DNA from: Stappia sp. MMSF_3263
GTDB lineage: Bacteria; Pseudomonadota; Alphaproteobacteria; Rhizobiales; Stappiaceae
Assembly (NCBI RefSeq): GCF_030733745.1
Contig: NZ_JASHIK010000008.1
Span: 1 to 64,000 of the forward strand
Direction of reading: 5' to 3'
Length of the DNA stretch: 64,000 nt
This document shows positions 30,185-39,206 of the stretch, piece by piece. The translations under genes were made by a program, and so were the position numbers. The stretch's first letter is position 1. Each line of letters opens with the position of its first letter. Below the pieces are notes generated by a model that searched no databases, was not told where the DNA came from, and saw only the letters and a list, made by a program, of their open reading frames with translations.

Positions 30185-30567
30185 AAATTTCTGCACGAAG
30201 AGTCGTTATGACGCAATAGTGGAACAGAAAGTGATCAAAAAAATGCATTGATGGGTAGCGTCGAGCTTCGGCTTCGCCCTGCTTGGGCGACGGCTTGATC
30301 CTCAGCGGGATCATCAAGGTCTCGACAGCCCTCCGCACCTAGCTAACCAATATGAAGGAAGTTGCTAAGGGCTTTGCCCTCGCGCCAGCAAGGTAAGTGG
30401 AACCGTCTGGGGCGGTATCCCTAGCCTTCCGCACTTCGCTTGTGCAGGCCGGGTGATCCCCCTCCACCCCGGCCGCCCTTGCACATTGCTACCCCAGTCT
30501 CGGCGACGGCCAGAAGGTCAGGCGCGGCGTTCCGCTTCGCTGACCTTCAGAGCCAAGGATCAGAGAC
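30185..30567. other. Leader region between the divergent RM operon and ardA
   Basis: This 383-bp stretch separates two divergent genes and must hold both promoters. The part from about 30345 to 30560 (CCCTCGCGCCAGCAAGGTAA and following) resembles the long leaders found before antirestriction genes on rhizobial plasmids; that resemblance is from memory. No gene is supported. Confidence 0.4.
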
Positions 30568-31095
30568 ATGGTCAACCTATCCGACAGCCCCCCCCGCATC
30601 TATGTCGCCTGCCTTGCCGCCTACAATAGCGGATATCTGCATGGGGCTTGGATCGACGCCGATCAGGATGTGGGCGAAATCAGGGACGAGATCACGGCCA
30701 TGCTCGCACGGTCTCCTATCGAGCACGCGAAGGAATATACCATCCACGACTATGAAGGCTTCGAGGGCGTCACGCTCAGCGAATATGCCGGCATCGACAT
30801 GGTGGCGCGTATGGGCGCTTTCATCGCAGAGCATGGCGCGTTAGGCGCGGGCTTACTGGAGCAGTTCGACGCCGACATGGAGCAAGTCGAATCCATCTTG
30901 GAGAATTGCTATCATGGTCAGTTCGCCAGCCTTGCTGACTACATGGAGGAGCTGACCACCGAAAGCGTCACGATCCCCGAGGCCCTGCGCTACTACGTCG
31001 ATTGGGACGCGATGGCGCGTGACGCCAAGATGGGAGACGACCTGTTCACCATCGAGACCGCACACGGTGAGGTGCATGTGTTTTCCAACAAATGA
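30568..31095 (+). CDS. ardA: Antirestriction protein ArdA
   Basis: A 175-residue acidic ArdA. The family opening IYVACLAAYNSGYLHGAWID is clear, and the C-terminal domain is rich in Asp and Glu (LEQFDADMEQVESILENCYH, then SLADYMEELTTES). ArdA is a DNA mimic that blocks Type I restriction enzymes and is normally carried by conjugative elements to protect entering DNA. Here it lies back to back with a Type II-like operon that it is not expected to inhibit. An IS66 end begins 19 bp after its stop. Confidence 0.93.
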   Translation: MVNLSDSPPRIYVACLAAYNSGYLHGAWIDADQDVGEIRDEITAMLARSPIEHAKEYTIHDYEGFEGVTLSEYAGIDMVARMGAFIAEHGALGAGLLEQFDADMEQVESILENCYHGQFASLADYMEELTTESVTIPEALRYYVDWDAMARDAKMGDDLFTIETAHGEVHVFSNK

Positions 31096-31113
31096 AAACA
31101 GAGTCGCCTGCTC

Positions 31114-31520
31114 GTAAGCGGTGTGCCGGTCACACCTTTGCAGCGAAGTTCCATGGAAGCAGTTCACTGATCCGACTCTGCTGGTGGAGGCCGGCGATGG
31201 CCTCGAGGGTGGCCTTGAGATAGGCGAAGGGCTCGACGTTGTTGATCTTCGCGGTCTCGATGAGGGATGCGATGCGGCCCCAGGTGCAGCCGCCCTCGTC
31301 ATGCCCGGCGAACAATGCGTTCTTCCTGTTCAAGGCAATTGGCCGAATCAAATTCTCGACACTGTTGCTATCGATCTCGACACGGCCGTCGTCGAGGAAG
31401 GTTTGCAAACCGTCCCAGTGACGATGGATGTAGGCAAGCTTCTCGCCGAGACGGGACTTGGCGGAGACCCGGAGGCGTTGCACGTGCAGCCAGTCGCCAA
31501 AGGCGGTGACAGAGGCGCGG
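31114..31520 (-). mobile_element. IS66-family element remnant (tnpC 3' part)
   Basis: The last 125 or so residues of an IS66 TnpC transposase read leftward to the TGA at 31130-31132: FGDWLHVQRLRVSAKSRLGE, then YIHRHWDGLQTFLDDGRVEI, ENLIRPIALNRKNALFAGHD and IASLIETAKINNVEPFAYLK. GTAAGCGG at 31114-31121 looks like the IS66 terminal repeat. Everything upstream is missing, and the sequence passes into a transglycosylase fragment between about 31511 and 31560. Confidence 0.85.
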
Positions 31521-31560
31521 TGTGGGCCTGCCGGGCAGAGAGCCGCTGCCCGGGTGCCAT

Positions 31561-32009
31561 GCCGCGGATATCGGCCTCGATCCCTACAGGCCACGCGACA
31601 ACATACTCGCAGGCACGGCCTACCTGCGCGACGAAATGTTCGATCGCTATGGTAATGTCGCGGCGATACTGGCGGCCTACAATGCCGGTCCCGGCCGCTA
31701 TGACGAATACCTTGCGACCGGCCGCACGCTGCCGGCAGAAACGCGGGCGTATATCGCCGCGCTTGCGCCGATCTCGGCGGCGCGACTGCAACCGAAGCGC
31801 CGTCATCGGCACCGCCACCGCCGCCCGATTGGCGAGAGGCACCGCTGTTCGTCATGCGTCCGGGCGACGCGCGGGCTGTCGCCGTGCCGCCGTCCGACGC
31901 ACGATCCGGCGACGGCCGCGCGACCGTTTCGGCGCGCGATCCCGTCGATGCGGAGTCGCAGGGCGACAGCATTTTCGTCGCCGACGCGAGCGGTTCGGGA
32001 ACGCCATGA
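31561..32009 (+). pseudogene. Lytic transglycosylase (VirB1-like), 5' truncated and frameshifted
   Basis: AADIGLDPYRPRDNILAGTA, then YLRDEMFDRYGNVAAILAAY and NAGPGRYDEYLATG, is the C-terminal part of an SLT-type transglycosylase fold. The N-terminus with the catalytic Glu is absent, cut by the IS66 remnant. Near 31767 the frame shifts; another frame carries a proline-rich tail (EAPSSAPPPPPDWREAPLFV) to a TGA at 32007-32009. Such proteins open the cell wall for conjugation machinery, so this is debris of a lost transfer region. Confidence 0.8.
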
Positions 32010-32383
32010 GAGCGGCGTTCCCGCGCTCGGCGGCGCTCATTCCGGTGTCCAGTCAGGCAGGTTTTTGCCCGGCTGGATTCCCGGCAGGAGGGGCAGAAAG
32101 GGCGGAGTGCAAGATAAAGCGAACTCGCATTCGCACTCCTGCTGGTCGTTAAGTCACTGTCTGCACATTCTTTTTGAGCTTCTTGCCTGCATCATTCTGG
32201 CGCCGTCAGGAGGTCGATTGGTGCCTGAGAGACGGATTTCCTTGTGGTTTCAATGGCTTGATATGGTGCCATTGAAAGACGGAATCCAGGCAGCTGCGCC
32301 CTTCTTGCCTTTATGTCCGCCCACTTGCGACCACGCGGCTTTCGCCCTTGAACGCTCGGAACCGTCGGCCCAGGTCAGCTCAC
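32010..32383. other. Gap upstream of the relaxase gene
   Basis: 374 bp with no supported gene. It probably contains the relaxase promoter and may contain a nick site (oriT), but I found no strong inverted repeat to support one. Confidence 0.35.
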
Positions 32384-34492
32384 ATGGCAAACGATTTCGA
32401 TGACATCTTCCGGGTCCGGCCGGGATCGCCGCACAGCCGGTGTGGCGGCGGCAAATTGGGCGGAAGTTCGTTCCGCCGCCAGGTGGAAGTGGCGGTGCGC
32501 AAGGCGGGTGGCGACCTGCGCCGCATCGGACGGATGGCCGGAAGGGGGAGCGGCCGGTTCAACGCCCGCGGCCGCGGCTCCAAGCTGGCGGCAGCATTGC
32601 CCAAAGAAGGCAGCGGCTGGAAGCGCAATGAAGGCGGGATACGCTTTCGCTCGCGTCGTGCCGTCGTGAAGGCCCGTGTCGTGAAGCTGAATGCAGGGCG
32701 CAGCGTCCGCGGTGGCCGCAGCTTCGTCACCAGCGCCAAGGCGGTCGATGCACACCTGCGCTATCTCGAACGCGACGGCGTGACCAGGGACGGCGGGAAG
32801 GGCCGCGTCTATTCCGCCTTTGAGGACGAGGCCGACGGCAAGGCCTTCATCGAGCGCGGCCGCGAGGACCGCCATCAGTTCCGCTTCATCGTCGCGCCGG
32901 AGGATGCTGCCGAGCTCAATGATCTGCGTGGCTTCACCCGGGACCTGATGCGGCAAATGGAGGATGACCTCGACACGCGGCTCGACTGGGTGGCGATCGA
33001 TCACCACAACACCGGCCATCCGCACACCCACATCCTGGTGCGCGGCGTCACCGATGACGGCAAGATCCTCAACATCGCCGGCGACTACATCGCCCATGGC
33101 ATCCGTCACCGGGCATCGGAACGGCTGACGCTGGAGCTCGGGCCGCAGAGCGAGCGGGAGGTTGTCAAAAAGCTCGCCAGGGAACTCGACGCCGACCGGC
33201 TGACACGGCTCGACCGGATGCTGATCTCCGAGCAACAGGACCACGGCCTGATCGATCTCAATCCGAATGCCAGCGACAGCTACACCATCCGTGCCAACCG
33301 CTATCTGCTGATCGACCGGGTGCGCAAGCTAGAGCGCATGGGGCTGGCGGGAGAAATCGACACCGGACAATGGTCGCTGTCCGCCAAGGCCGAGAAGACT
33401 TTGAGAGACCTCGGTATCCGCAACGACATCATCAAGACCATGCACCGGGCGCTGACGGTCCATGACCTGGCGGAGGAGCGGTCCCCTGGCAGCTACGAAA
33501 TGCATGGGGCAAGCATCCGGGAACCGATCATCGGCCGGGTGCTGGCCAAGGGGCTGGCCGGTGACGAGATGAGCGACCGACTGTATGTCATTGTCGATGG
33601 CGTCGATGGTCGCGTTCACCACCTGGAGACGGCGGACGCGGCAAAGCTCAACGACATCGGCAACGGCCACATCGTTGCCTTGGAGCCGGTCCAGGCGAAG
33701 ACCGAGCCACGATCCGCTGATATCAACATCCGCGATGCTACGGACGAGAACGGCATCTACCGGCCAGGCCACCACCTGGAGCTGGCGCGCGACAAGATCA
33801 AACGCATCGGCGGTGATCCTGATGCCTTCATCCGGTCCCATGTTCGTCGCCTCGAAGCGCTGCGCCGGGCAGGGCACGTCGAGCGCATCGACGAGAACCA
33901 TTGGAAGGTTCCGCCTGACCTGCCGGAACGTGGCCTCGCCCATGACACCCGCAATAGGGGCAAGGACTTCACCGTACGCATGCTTTCGGCTTTCGATCTC
34001 GAAGCGCAGATCGGCAGCGACGGCGCCACCTGGCTCGACCGCGAGCTTGCCTCACACGACAAGACCAGGCTTGCGCCCAGCGGCTTCGGCCGGGAGGTTA
34101 CCCAAGCGCTCGACAGACGCGCCTTCAAACTGATCGAGATGGACATTGCCACGCGCGATGCGACAAGCGGCGTCATCACCGTCCCGCGTGGCATGTGCCG
34201 CACGCTGGAGCGACAGGAGGTCGCCCGCGTTGGGCGCGAGATAGCCAAGGCCAGAGAGCGAGTGTTCACGACGGTGGAAATCGGCGACGAAGCACGCGGC
34301 AAGCTCGTCGGCGCCGTCAATCTCGCCAGCGGCCGCTACGCCATGCTCGACGACGGGTTCCGGTTCCATCTCGTGCCTTGGGAGCCGATGCTGGAAAAGC
34401 GGATCGGCCAGACCATCAGCACCCATATCCGAACCACCGGCGGCATCGAGTGGAGCTTTGGCCGGCAGCGCGGGATTGGTATCGGGATGTGA
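32384..34492 (+). CDS. VirD2-like conjugative relaxase (DUF3363 type)
   Basis: A 702-residue relaxase, full length for this family. The basic N-terminal region (FRVRPGSPHSRCGGGKLGGS) is followed by a nickase domain with AHLRYLERDGVTRDGGKGRV, FRFIVAPEDAAELNDL and the HUH-type metal motif DHHNTGHPHTHILVRG. The C-terminal half matches the DUF3363 extension (RGMCRTLERQEVARVGREIA). It would nick oriT and lead DNA into a recipient. No coupling protein or type IV secretion genes remain nearby, so it may be mobilised in trans or be stranded. AGGT lies about 10 bases before the ATG. Confidence 0.9.
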   Translation: MANDFDDIFRVRPGSPHSRCGGGKLGGSSFRRQVEVAVRKAGGDLRRIGRMAGRGSGRFNARGRGSKLAAALPKEGSGWKRNEGGIRFRSRRAVVKARVVKLNAGRSVRGGRSFVTSAKAVDAHLRYLERDGVTRDGGKGRVYSAFEDEADGKAFIERGREDRHQFRFIVAPEDAAELNDLRGFTRDLMRQMEDDLDTRLDWVAIDHHNTGHPHTHILVRGVTDDGKILNIAGDYIAHGIRHRASERLTLELGPQSEREVVKKLARELDADRLTRLDRMLISEQQDHGLIDLNPNASDSYTIRANRYLLIDRVRKLERMGLAGEIDTGQWSLSAKAEKTLRDLGIRNDIIKTMHRALTVHDLAEERSPGSYEMHGASIREPIIGRVLAKGLAGDEMSDRLYVIVDGVDGRVHHLETADAAKLNDIGNGHIVALEPVQAKTEPRSADINIRDATDENGIYRPGHHLELARDKIKRIGGDPDAFIRSHVRRLEALRRAGHVERIDENHWKVPPDLPERGLAHDTRNRGKDFTVRMLSAFDLEAQIGSDGATWLDRELASHDKTRLAPSGFGREVTQALDRRAFKLIEMDIATRDATSGVITVPRGMCRTLERQEVARVGREIAKARERVFTTVEIGDEARGKLVGAVNLASGRYAMLDDGFRFHLVPWEPMLEKRIGQTISTHIRTTGGIEWSFGRQRGIGIGM

Positions 34493-34825
34493 GCGGCATG
34501 GCATCCGTTGCTGGATAGCTGCTGGCGATCCTGCTCTTTGGACGCGTCAATTGCGCGCCAGCAGCCGTCCTCGCTAAAGCCGATCTCGAAAAGTTGTGTT
34601 TGGTGCTGTAAACTGGACTGTCAGGTCTTGGCAGCAGTCATGCAGATGGCTGCCGTTCTGCAGCCGACCCCACTATGGTCGTCCAGCGGGATACTGCTCG
34701 CCTCCGGGCCCGGACATCTGTCTTGAACGAGGCCAAATGGCTGACGTTGGAGTTTTTTCAGCCGTCCTCTCAGACTGATCTGCAGCAGCAATTGTTGTGT
34801 AGGTAGATGGCGTTTAGGGGGAATG
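34493..34825. other. Gap between convergent relaxase and ATPase genes
   Basis: 333 bp between two convergent genes. No gene, repeat or clear terminator was seen. Confidence 0.35.
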
Positions 34826-36472
34826 CTAGGCGAGCAAATCTTCAAGGTTCGCCTTCAGGCTCGCTGCACGCTCGGGATAGGCAACAAGAGACTCAATCGT
34901 TGCCTCTGAGAACGCATTTCCCGGAACTTTATTTTTCAATTGCTTGAAGATGAATTTCCCCTTGGCGCCCTTTAGCGGGCGATGTTGCAACGCAGCCCAC
35001 ACCTCATCGTTCGTGGGACTGCCCCCGGCACTATGCAGTTCGTTATTGTGAGCTGCGCGTTGCCTAGCGAACTGTTCATTTATTGGCACTTGATGCTGAA
35101 TTGAAATTTCTGTCAGCCAGTTCTCGCAAGTGTGTACTGGCTGACCGGTCAGCGCCGACAGGAACTCCGGATCGCAGAATTCGGCTTCAAGGTCGGATTG
35201 ATCGGTAATCCAGAGCCGAATGCCTTCATTGGCATAGGAGTTTTTCAGTTCTAGGACCTCGTCGTCGGTAAGCGAGTCTCGATCTCGGTGCACAAGAACC
35301 TTGAACTTGTCACCGAGGGACGATCTGAGTTCCTGTGCTTCCTCCTTTGTTAGTAGATGTTTGTAGCCTCTGCCCGGAAGCACCGTCACTGCTCGCTCAA
35401 GTTCCGGCCATTGGCGGATCAGCTTCTTGAGCAGATCGTTTGTCGCGTCCTCACTAACCACAATGACTTTTTTCCCGAAAGCTCCCCAGCCCAGAGCCAG
35501 CTCGACTATCGTCCGGTCTTCAGTTTTCATTTCGCCATCCGCCAACCAGACCACGTTGGTACCCGCCGGTGCACCACGCACAATGAACGGGGAGTGCGTA
35601 GTCATGATGATCTTGATGCCTTGCGCGCCTGCAATTTGCAGCAGACTCTGTGCCAGCTTTTCCTGGACACTTGGATGCAAATGAATGTCGGGCTCGTCGA
35701 TCAGCAGGATCTTTGGCTTGAACAGCAAAATGTAGCAAAATATCTGTATAAGCTGGAGGTATCCGGTGCCGAGTAGTTCAAGTGGCATTAACCGCCCATC
35801 GATCTCAGCCTCAGCGTTGATGTCGAAATCTGTCCTCTCATCAAACTTCACCTTCAGCCGGACCGGCCCTAGGAGGGGATTAAGCCAAGTCTCGATCTGA
35901 GCTAAGTTATCTGGCGAGAGAAGATCAAGGGCGTTACGCAGATATACGTTGGAGTCACCGAAGGAGCAGGCCTTTAGCACGACCCGCTTCGAGTTCTTTT
36001 GCTCAACGTTTGGAATCCCGGATATTCCGGGGATGAAGCCACTAAAAAACGTCTCAGGGCCGCGAAACTGCGTTCTTACCGGCTCAGGGAGTTCCCCCTG
36101 CACCGATATCCCAGCATTTCGTGCCGAGCGCATCTCCAACTCCGCTGTCACCTCCGCCCCATCGTTGTTCTGAAACTTGAAAAAGACCTTCGATGAGGGG
36201 CTGTTCGAGCGGTTGCCCCAGTCCGCACCGTGTCCCAATCGCCAATATTCATCAGATGGCAAATAGTCGAGGTCGCTTACTCGAACCATCGCCGTCGAAC
36301 CCGCCCGTATACGGTCTGCTTGACGCATTAGACAGGACGCCAAATGCAGCGCCTGTAGTATCGAAGATTTTCCGCTCCCATTCGATCCCACGAGTATATT
36401 TAGATCCGCGAGAGGCAATTCGATTGTGTCGATGCGCTTGAATTTCTTGACCGTGACTGAATGAAGCCGCAT
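34826..36472 (-). CDS. OLD/PARIS-like AAA ATPase with C-terminal TOPRIM-like domain
   Basis: A 548-residue protein of the AAA15/OLD class. Walker A GSNGSGKSS (residues 29-37), an ABC-like signature LLGTGYLQL (233-241), Walker B ILLIDEPDIHLHP and the H-loop TTHS (291-294) are present. The C-terminal part looks TOPRIM- or DUF4435-like: Glu341 in VIVVSEDATND, the acidic pair in LVHRDRDSL (397 and 399), and DLEAEF (427-432). OLD nucleases, and the AriA ATPase plus AriB pair of PARIS, are anti-phage systems; this could be a single-chain version. It is the only gene in its run, within an island. Its substrate and trigger are unknown. Confidence 0.83.
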   Translation of the reverse strand: MRLHSVTVKKFKRIDTIELPLADLNILVGSNGSGKSSILQALHLASCLMRQADRIRAGSTAMVRVSDLDYLPSDEYWRLGHGADWGNRSNSPSSKVFFKFQNNDGAEVTAELEMRSARNAGISVQGELPEPVRTQFRGPETFFSGFIPGISGIPNVEQKNSKRVVLKACSFGDSNVYLRNALDLLSPDNLAQIETWLNPLLGPVRLKVKFDERTDFDINAEAEIDGRLMPLELLGTGYLQLIQIFCYILLFKPKILLIDEPDIHLHPSVQEKLAQSLLQIAGAQGIKIIMTTHSPFIVRGAPAGTNVVWLADGEMKTEDRTIVELALGWGAFGKKVIVVSEDATNDLLKKLIRQWPELERAVTVLPGRGYKHLLTKEEAQELRSSLGDKFKVLVHRDRDSLTDDEVLELKNSYANEGIRLWITDQSDLEAEFCDPEFLSALTGQPVHTCENWLTEISIQHQVPINEQFARQRAAHNNELHSAGGSPTNDEVWAALQHRPLKGAKGKFIFKQLKNKVPGNAFSEATIESLVAYPERAASLKANLEDLLA

Positions 36473-36940
36473 GCCCCCCCCAATTCTGAATCATCTAGTG
36501 TTTGTATAGCACAGCAACGATCCCCTCATAGTCGTCAATAGCAGACAGTCCCCTCCCTAGCCCATTGCTGATGTCGGCGGACGCTGATTTGCCGCGGCCG
36601 ACCAATTATTGCCGTTCGGGGTGCTTCCGTCGCCGCCCGAAATTTGCCATCGTTCGGCTCCCCACGGACGGCAGAGCCGCGGCCGGAAGCGGACCGGCAG
36701 GTTTTCCAATGTCCATCCGACAAAGCAGACATTGGTGCACTCCGAACGTGCCGGCGCTTTCGGCCCATACCGACCATTCGCATCGGTTAAAGCGAAGAGC
36801 CGTCATAGACCCAGATGCTCTCGACCACTTCCCCCGCCGGTCTAATATTGATTTACTGAGCACACCGGATTGATTTGGGAACGCGGAAGCGGCCGCATCG
36901 CCAGCCCATTCGTGATCGTCAGTTCATTAGGAGATACGAG
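36473..36940. other. Divergent gap between ATPase and protease genes
   Basis: 468 bp with no supported gene. Promoters for both genes should lie here. The middle (about 36590-36760) has GC-rich, non-coding sequence with CCGCGGCCG-like runs similar in character to the gap at 37697-38102. Confidence 0.35.
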
Positions 36941-37696
36941 TTGAACCAAATCGCCAAACCTTCAGTCCAATCTTTGCTTCTGCAAATGCGATTCAATGGA
37001 CAACCGCTCTCCACTGGAACAGGATTTGTATCGCTTTCTGCAAAAGGTCCCTTATTGATTACAAACAGGCACAACGTCACCGGACGGCGCCAAGACAACG
37101 ACAAGCCGATGTCCCCAACCGGAGGCGTTCCAAATGAAGTTGTGATCTTTCACAATCTCAAAGGACAGCTTGGATCTTGGGACACGAGAATTGAACCACT
37201 GTATTCTGACCCAGACAATGAAAAATTCTGTTGGGTCGAACATCCCGCTCTGGGCGCAAAAGCAGATTTCGTAGCTCTACCACTAACACAAATCGATAAC
37301 GTCGAACTTTATCCGTATGATCTTGCGAACTCGGGGCCGGACATGGCGATTGGCCCTTCTGAGGTGATTAGTGTTATCGGATTCCCATTCGGGATTACCG
37401 CTGGAGGGCTTTTCCCGGTGTGGGCTACTGGATTTATCGCATCCGAGCCGATGGTGGATTTCGAAAATCTGCCAATCCAGTTGATTGATTGCCGTTCCCG
37501 CCAGGGCCAATCAGGATCGCCTGTACTCGCATACCGTTCTGGTGGCATGGTTGCGATGGCAGACGGAAGCTCTGCCGCTTACGGCGGCCCAGTTTCCAAA
37601 TTAGTTGGCATATACAGCGGACGCATTAATGCCGAATCGGATCTTGGGATCGTTTGGAAAACAAAAGCAATTCTTGAATTAGTAAATAGCATTTAG
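36941..37696 (+). CDS. Trypsin-like serine protease, cytoplasmic
   Basis: A 251-residue trypsin_2-type protease without a signal peptide. The catalytic triad is visible: His44 in ITNRHNVTG, Asp109 in AKADFVALPL and Ser191 in RQGQSGSPVL. I chose the TTG at 36941 because AGGAG lies at 36929-36933; the longer frame also opens with TTG but lacks a ribosome binding site. Codon use is less GC-rich than the chromosome. It is encoded divergently from the OLD-like ATPase. Proteases of this kind are partners in several defence systems, but a link here is only suggested by position. Confidence 0.85.
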   Translation: MNQIAKPSVQSLLLQMRFNGQPLSTGTGFVSLSAKGPLLITNRHNVTGRRQDNDKPMSPTGGVPNEVVIFHNLKGQLGSWDTRIEPLYSDPDNEKFCWVEHPALGAKADFVALPLTQIDNVELYPYDLANSGPDMAIGPSEVISVIGFPFGITAGGLFPVWATGFIASEPMVDFENLPIQLIDCRSRQGQSGSPVLAYRSGGMVAMADGSSAAYGGPVSKLVGIYSGRINAESDLGIVWKTKAILELVNSI

Positions 37697-38102
37697 GCGT
37701 CTTCTTCCACGCTTTCCTGACCTTAGTGCACAGCGCAGCGACCTCCGCTTCCCGCTCTGTCCGAACCTTAACGCGGTGCGCAGCGAACGTCTGCTTTCAG
37801 GGAATTTCTAAAGCACCATGAACGGCCGAAATGAAGGCGCATAGCGGTCGTTACTGTGGTGTGGCGTGAATGAGAACGACTGGAACCAGGCTCAAGCGGT
37901 CCCTCCATCGTGTTCACTGGCTGCGGTCTCAACGAGACGAAGCGCGTCAATACTAACCCGAAACCGAACGCCTCAGAACGACGGCGCTGGCCACCCCCGA
38001 TAGTAACATGAACGTCGTGCCCAGATTGAGTGCTGATGTTTGTCTAAATCCGTCATTCTAACATGGGCATTGCTTGGCCATTCACTTAATAACTGGGCCT
38101 GT
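37697..38102. other. Gene-free gap in the island
   Basis: 406 bp between the protease gene and the convergent XRE gene. No gene, terminator or repeat array was found; short frames on both strands lack conserved features. Confidence 0.35.
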
Positions 38103-38354
38103 TCACGAACGAACTGGCGAACTGGTAAGCCTTACTCCGGGCCCGCCGCCATTCTCTGAGATAAATTCGATCCCAGCGGCTTCCAGAGCGCTAGAAAGCG
38201 CCTCAAGCGTTGTCTGGCGTGGGATAGTTTGGGCACCTTCAATTCTAGCGAGAGTCCGAACGGTCACCCCGGATGCACTAGCCAAATCCTCCCGCGTCCA
38301 GCCAATCAACGCTCTGGCAGCTCGCAACTGCTCGGGATAAATGTCCTTTTTCAT
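38103..38354 (-). CDS. XRE-family helix-turn-helix regulator
   Basis: An 83-residue protein with a single XRE domain: EQLRAARALIGWTREDLASA, then SGVTVRTLARIEGAQTIPRQ and TLEALSSALEAAGIEF. The ATG at 38354 is preferred (GGAAA upstream) over the longer frame. Its C-terminal ENGGGPGVRL is typical of small phage- and island-borne XRE proteins. A perfect inverted repeat lies 18 bp upstream, probably its own operator. The divergent neighbour is a Tat-signal-like hypothetical gene. Confidence 0.88.
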   Translation of the reverse strand: MKKDIYPEQLRAARALIGWTREDLASASGVTVRTLARIEGAQTIPRQTTLEALSSALEAAGIEFISENGGGPGVRLTSSPVRS

Positions 38355-38371
38355 GCCATTTCCACTTGATA

Positions 38372-38390
38372 ATGTCACAAAAAGTGACAT
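38372..38390. promoter_or_regulatory. Operator-like inverted repeat for the XRE regulator
   Basis: ATGTCAC and GTGACAT flank AAAAA, a perfect 19-bp inverted repeat in the divergent gap. Similar TGTCAC-type sites are bound by small XRE repressors. It could control both the XRE gene and the gene at 38481. Confidence 0.65.
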
Positions 38391-38480
38391 AATATACGCT
38401 TAAACACGCAACGGTCGCACTACGTGCTCACAACACCCCGTACGGCCTGACCACAACCCAAGCCGTTGGGAGCTCGGATC

Positions 38481-39206
38481 ATGGCTGATTCTGAGATTAG
38501 CACGACTGTGCCTTTCGTCACCCGCAGGGAATTGCTGACAGGCACGGCGGTGGCGACCGCGATGATGCCGCTACAGCACGGCGCCATGGCCACCGCAGCG
38601 TTGGCAGGTAGCGGAGCCTTCGATCCCGCACTGTCGCTCTGGCATGAATGGAAGGCCGCCTATCATCACACCGCTACCCTGTGCCGCAAGCAGCAAGGTC
38701 TTGAGACCCAACTGGTAAGTACCATCGGCTTTCCACAAGTAGGGGTCTCTCTGCCGGGCGAGGGCTTCACCATCTCCATCTCTTCGCGCGGCGATATCCA
38801 GAAGTATTTCGGCGACCACCCCGCCTATGCTGAATTCCGCAGCCAGATCGAAACCGATCTGGCTGCTCACAAGGAACGTTGGGACGCAGAGGATAAGCGG
38901 ATCGGATACTCGGCTGCCAAACGAGCGGAACGGGCCGCCGCATGCCGGGAGCAGGAGCTGATCGAGGCTTTATTGGCGACCCCCGCCACGACGTTGGCCG
39001 GAATTGCGGCCAAGCTCGATGCCGTGCTGCACGAAGGTCAAACCTCCGAAGACTGCACAGAGTTTCCCTGGCCGGAACTCCGCTCCGTAAAACACGACCT
39101 CGTGCGAATTGGTCAAGCGCTACAGCCGTGTGTTTTCATGCCGGAAGCCGAGTGCAAGGGGCCATATCCGCGTCGGTGCCGGGAAGGTCTCCACGTGCCG
39201 TCATAG
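38481..39206 (+). CDS. Hypothetical protein with a Tat-like N-terminus
   Basis: A 241-residue protein of unknown function. The N-terminus has TRRELLTGTAVATAMM, resembling a twin-arginine signal, though the hydrophobic stretch is short. The body has SLWHEWKAAYHHTATLCRKQ, a polar helical region and several Cys near the end. GGGAG precedes the ATG. Proteins beginning with a similar LW.EW segment are frequent in alphaproteobacterial islands beside serine recombinases; that is from memory and the role is unknown. Confidence 0.7.
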   Translation: MADSEISTTVPFVTRRELLTGTAVATAMMPLQHGAMATAALAGSGAFDPALSLWHEWKAAYHHTATLCRKQQGLETQLVSTIGFPQVGVSLPGEGFTISISSRGDIQKYFGDHPAYAEFRSQIETDLAAHKERWDAEDKRIGYSAAKRAERAAACREQELIEALLATPATTLAGIAAKLDAVLHEGQTSEDCTEFPWPELRSVKHDLVRIGQALQPCVFMPEAECKGPYPRRCREGLHVPS

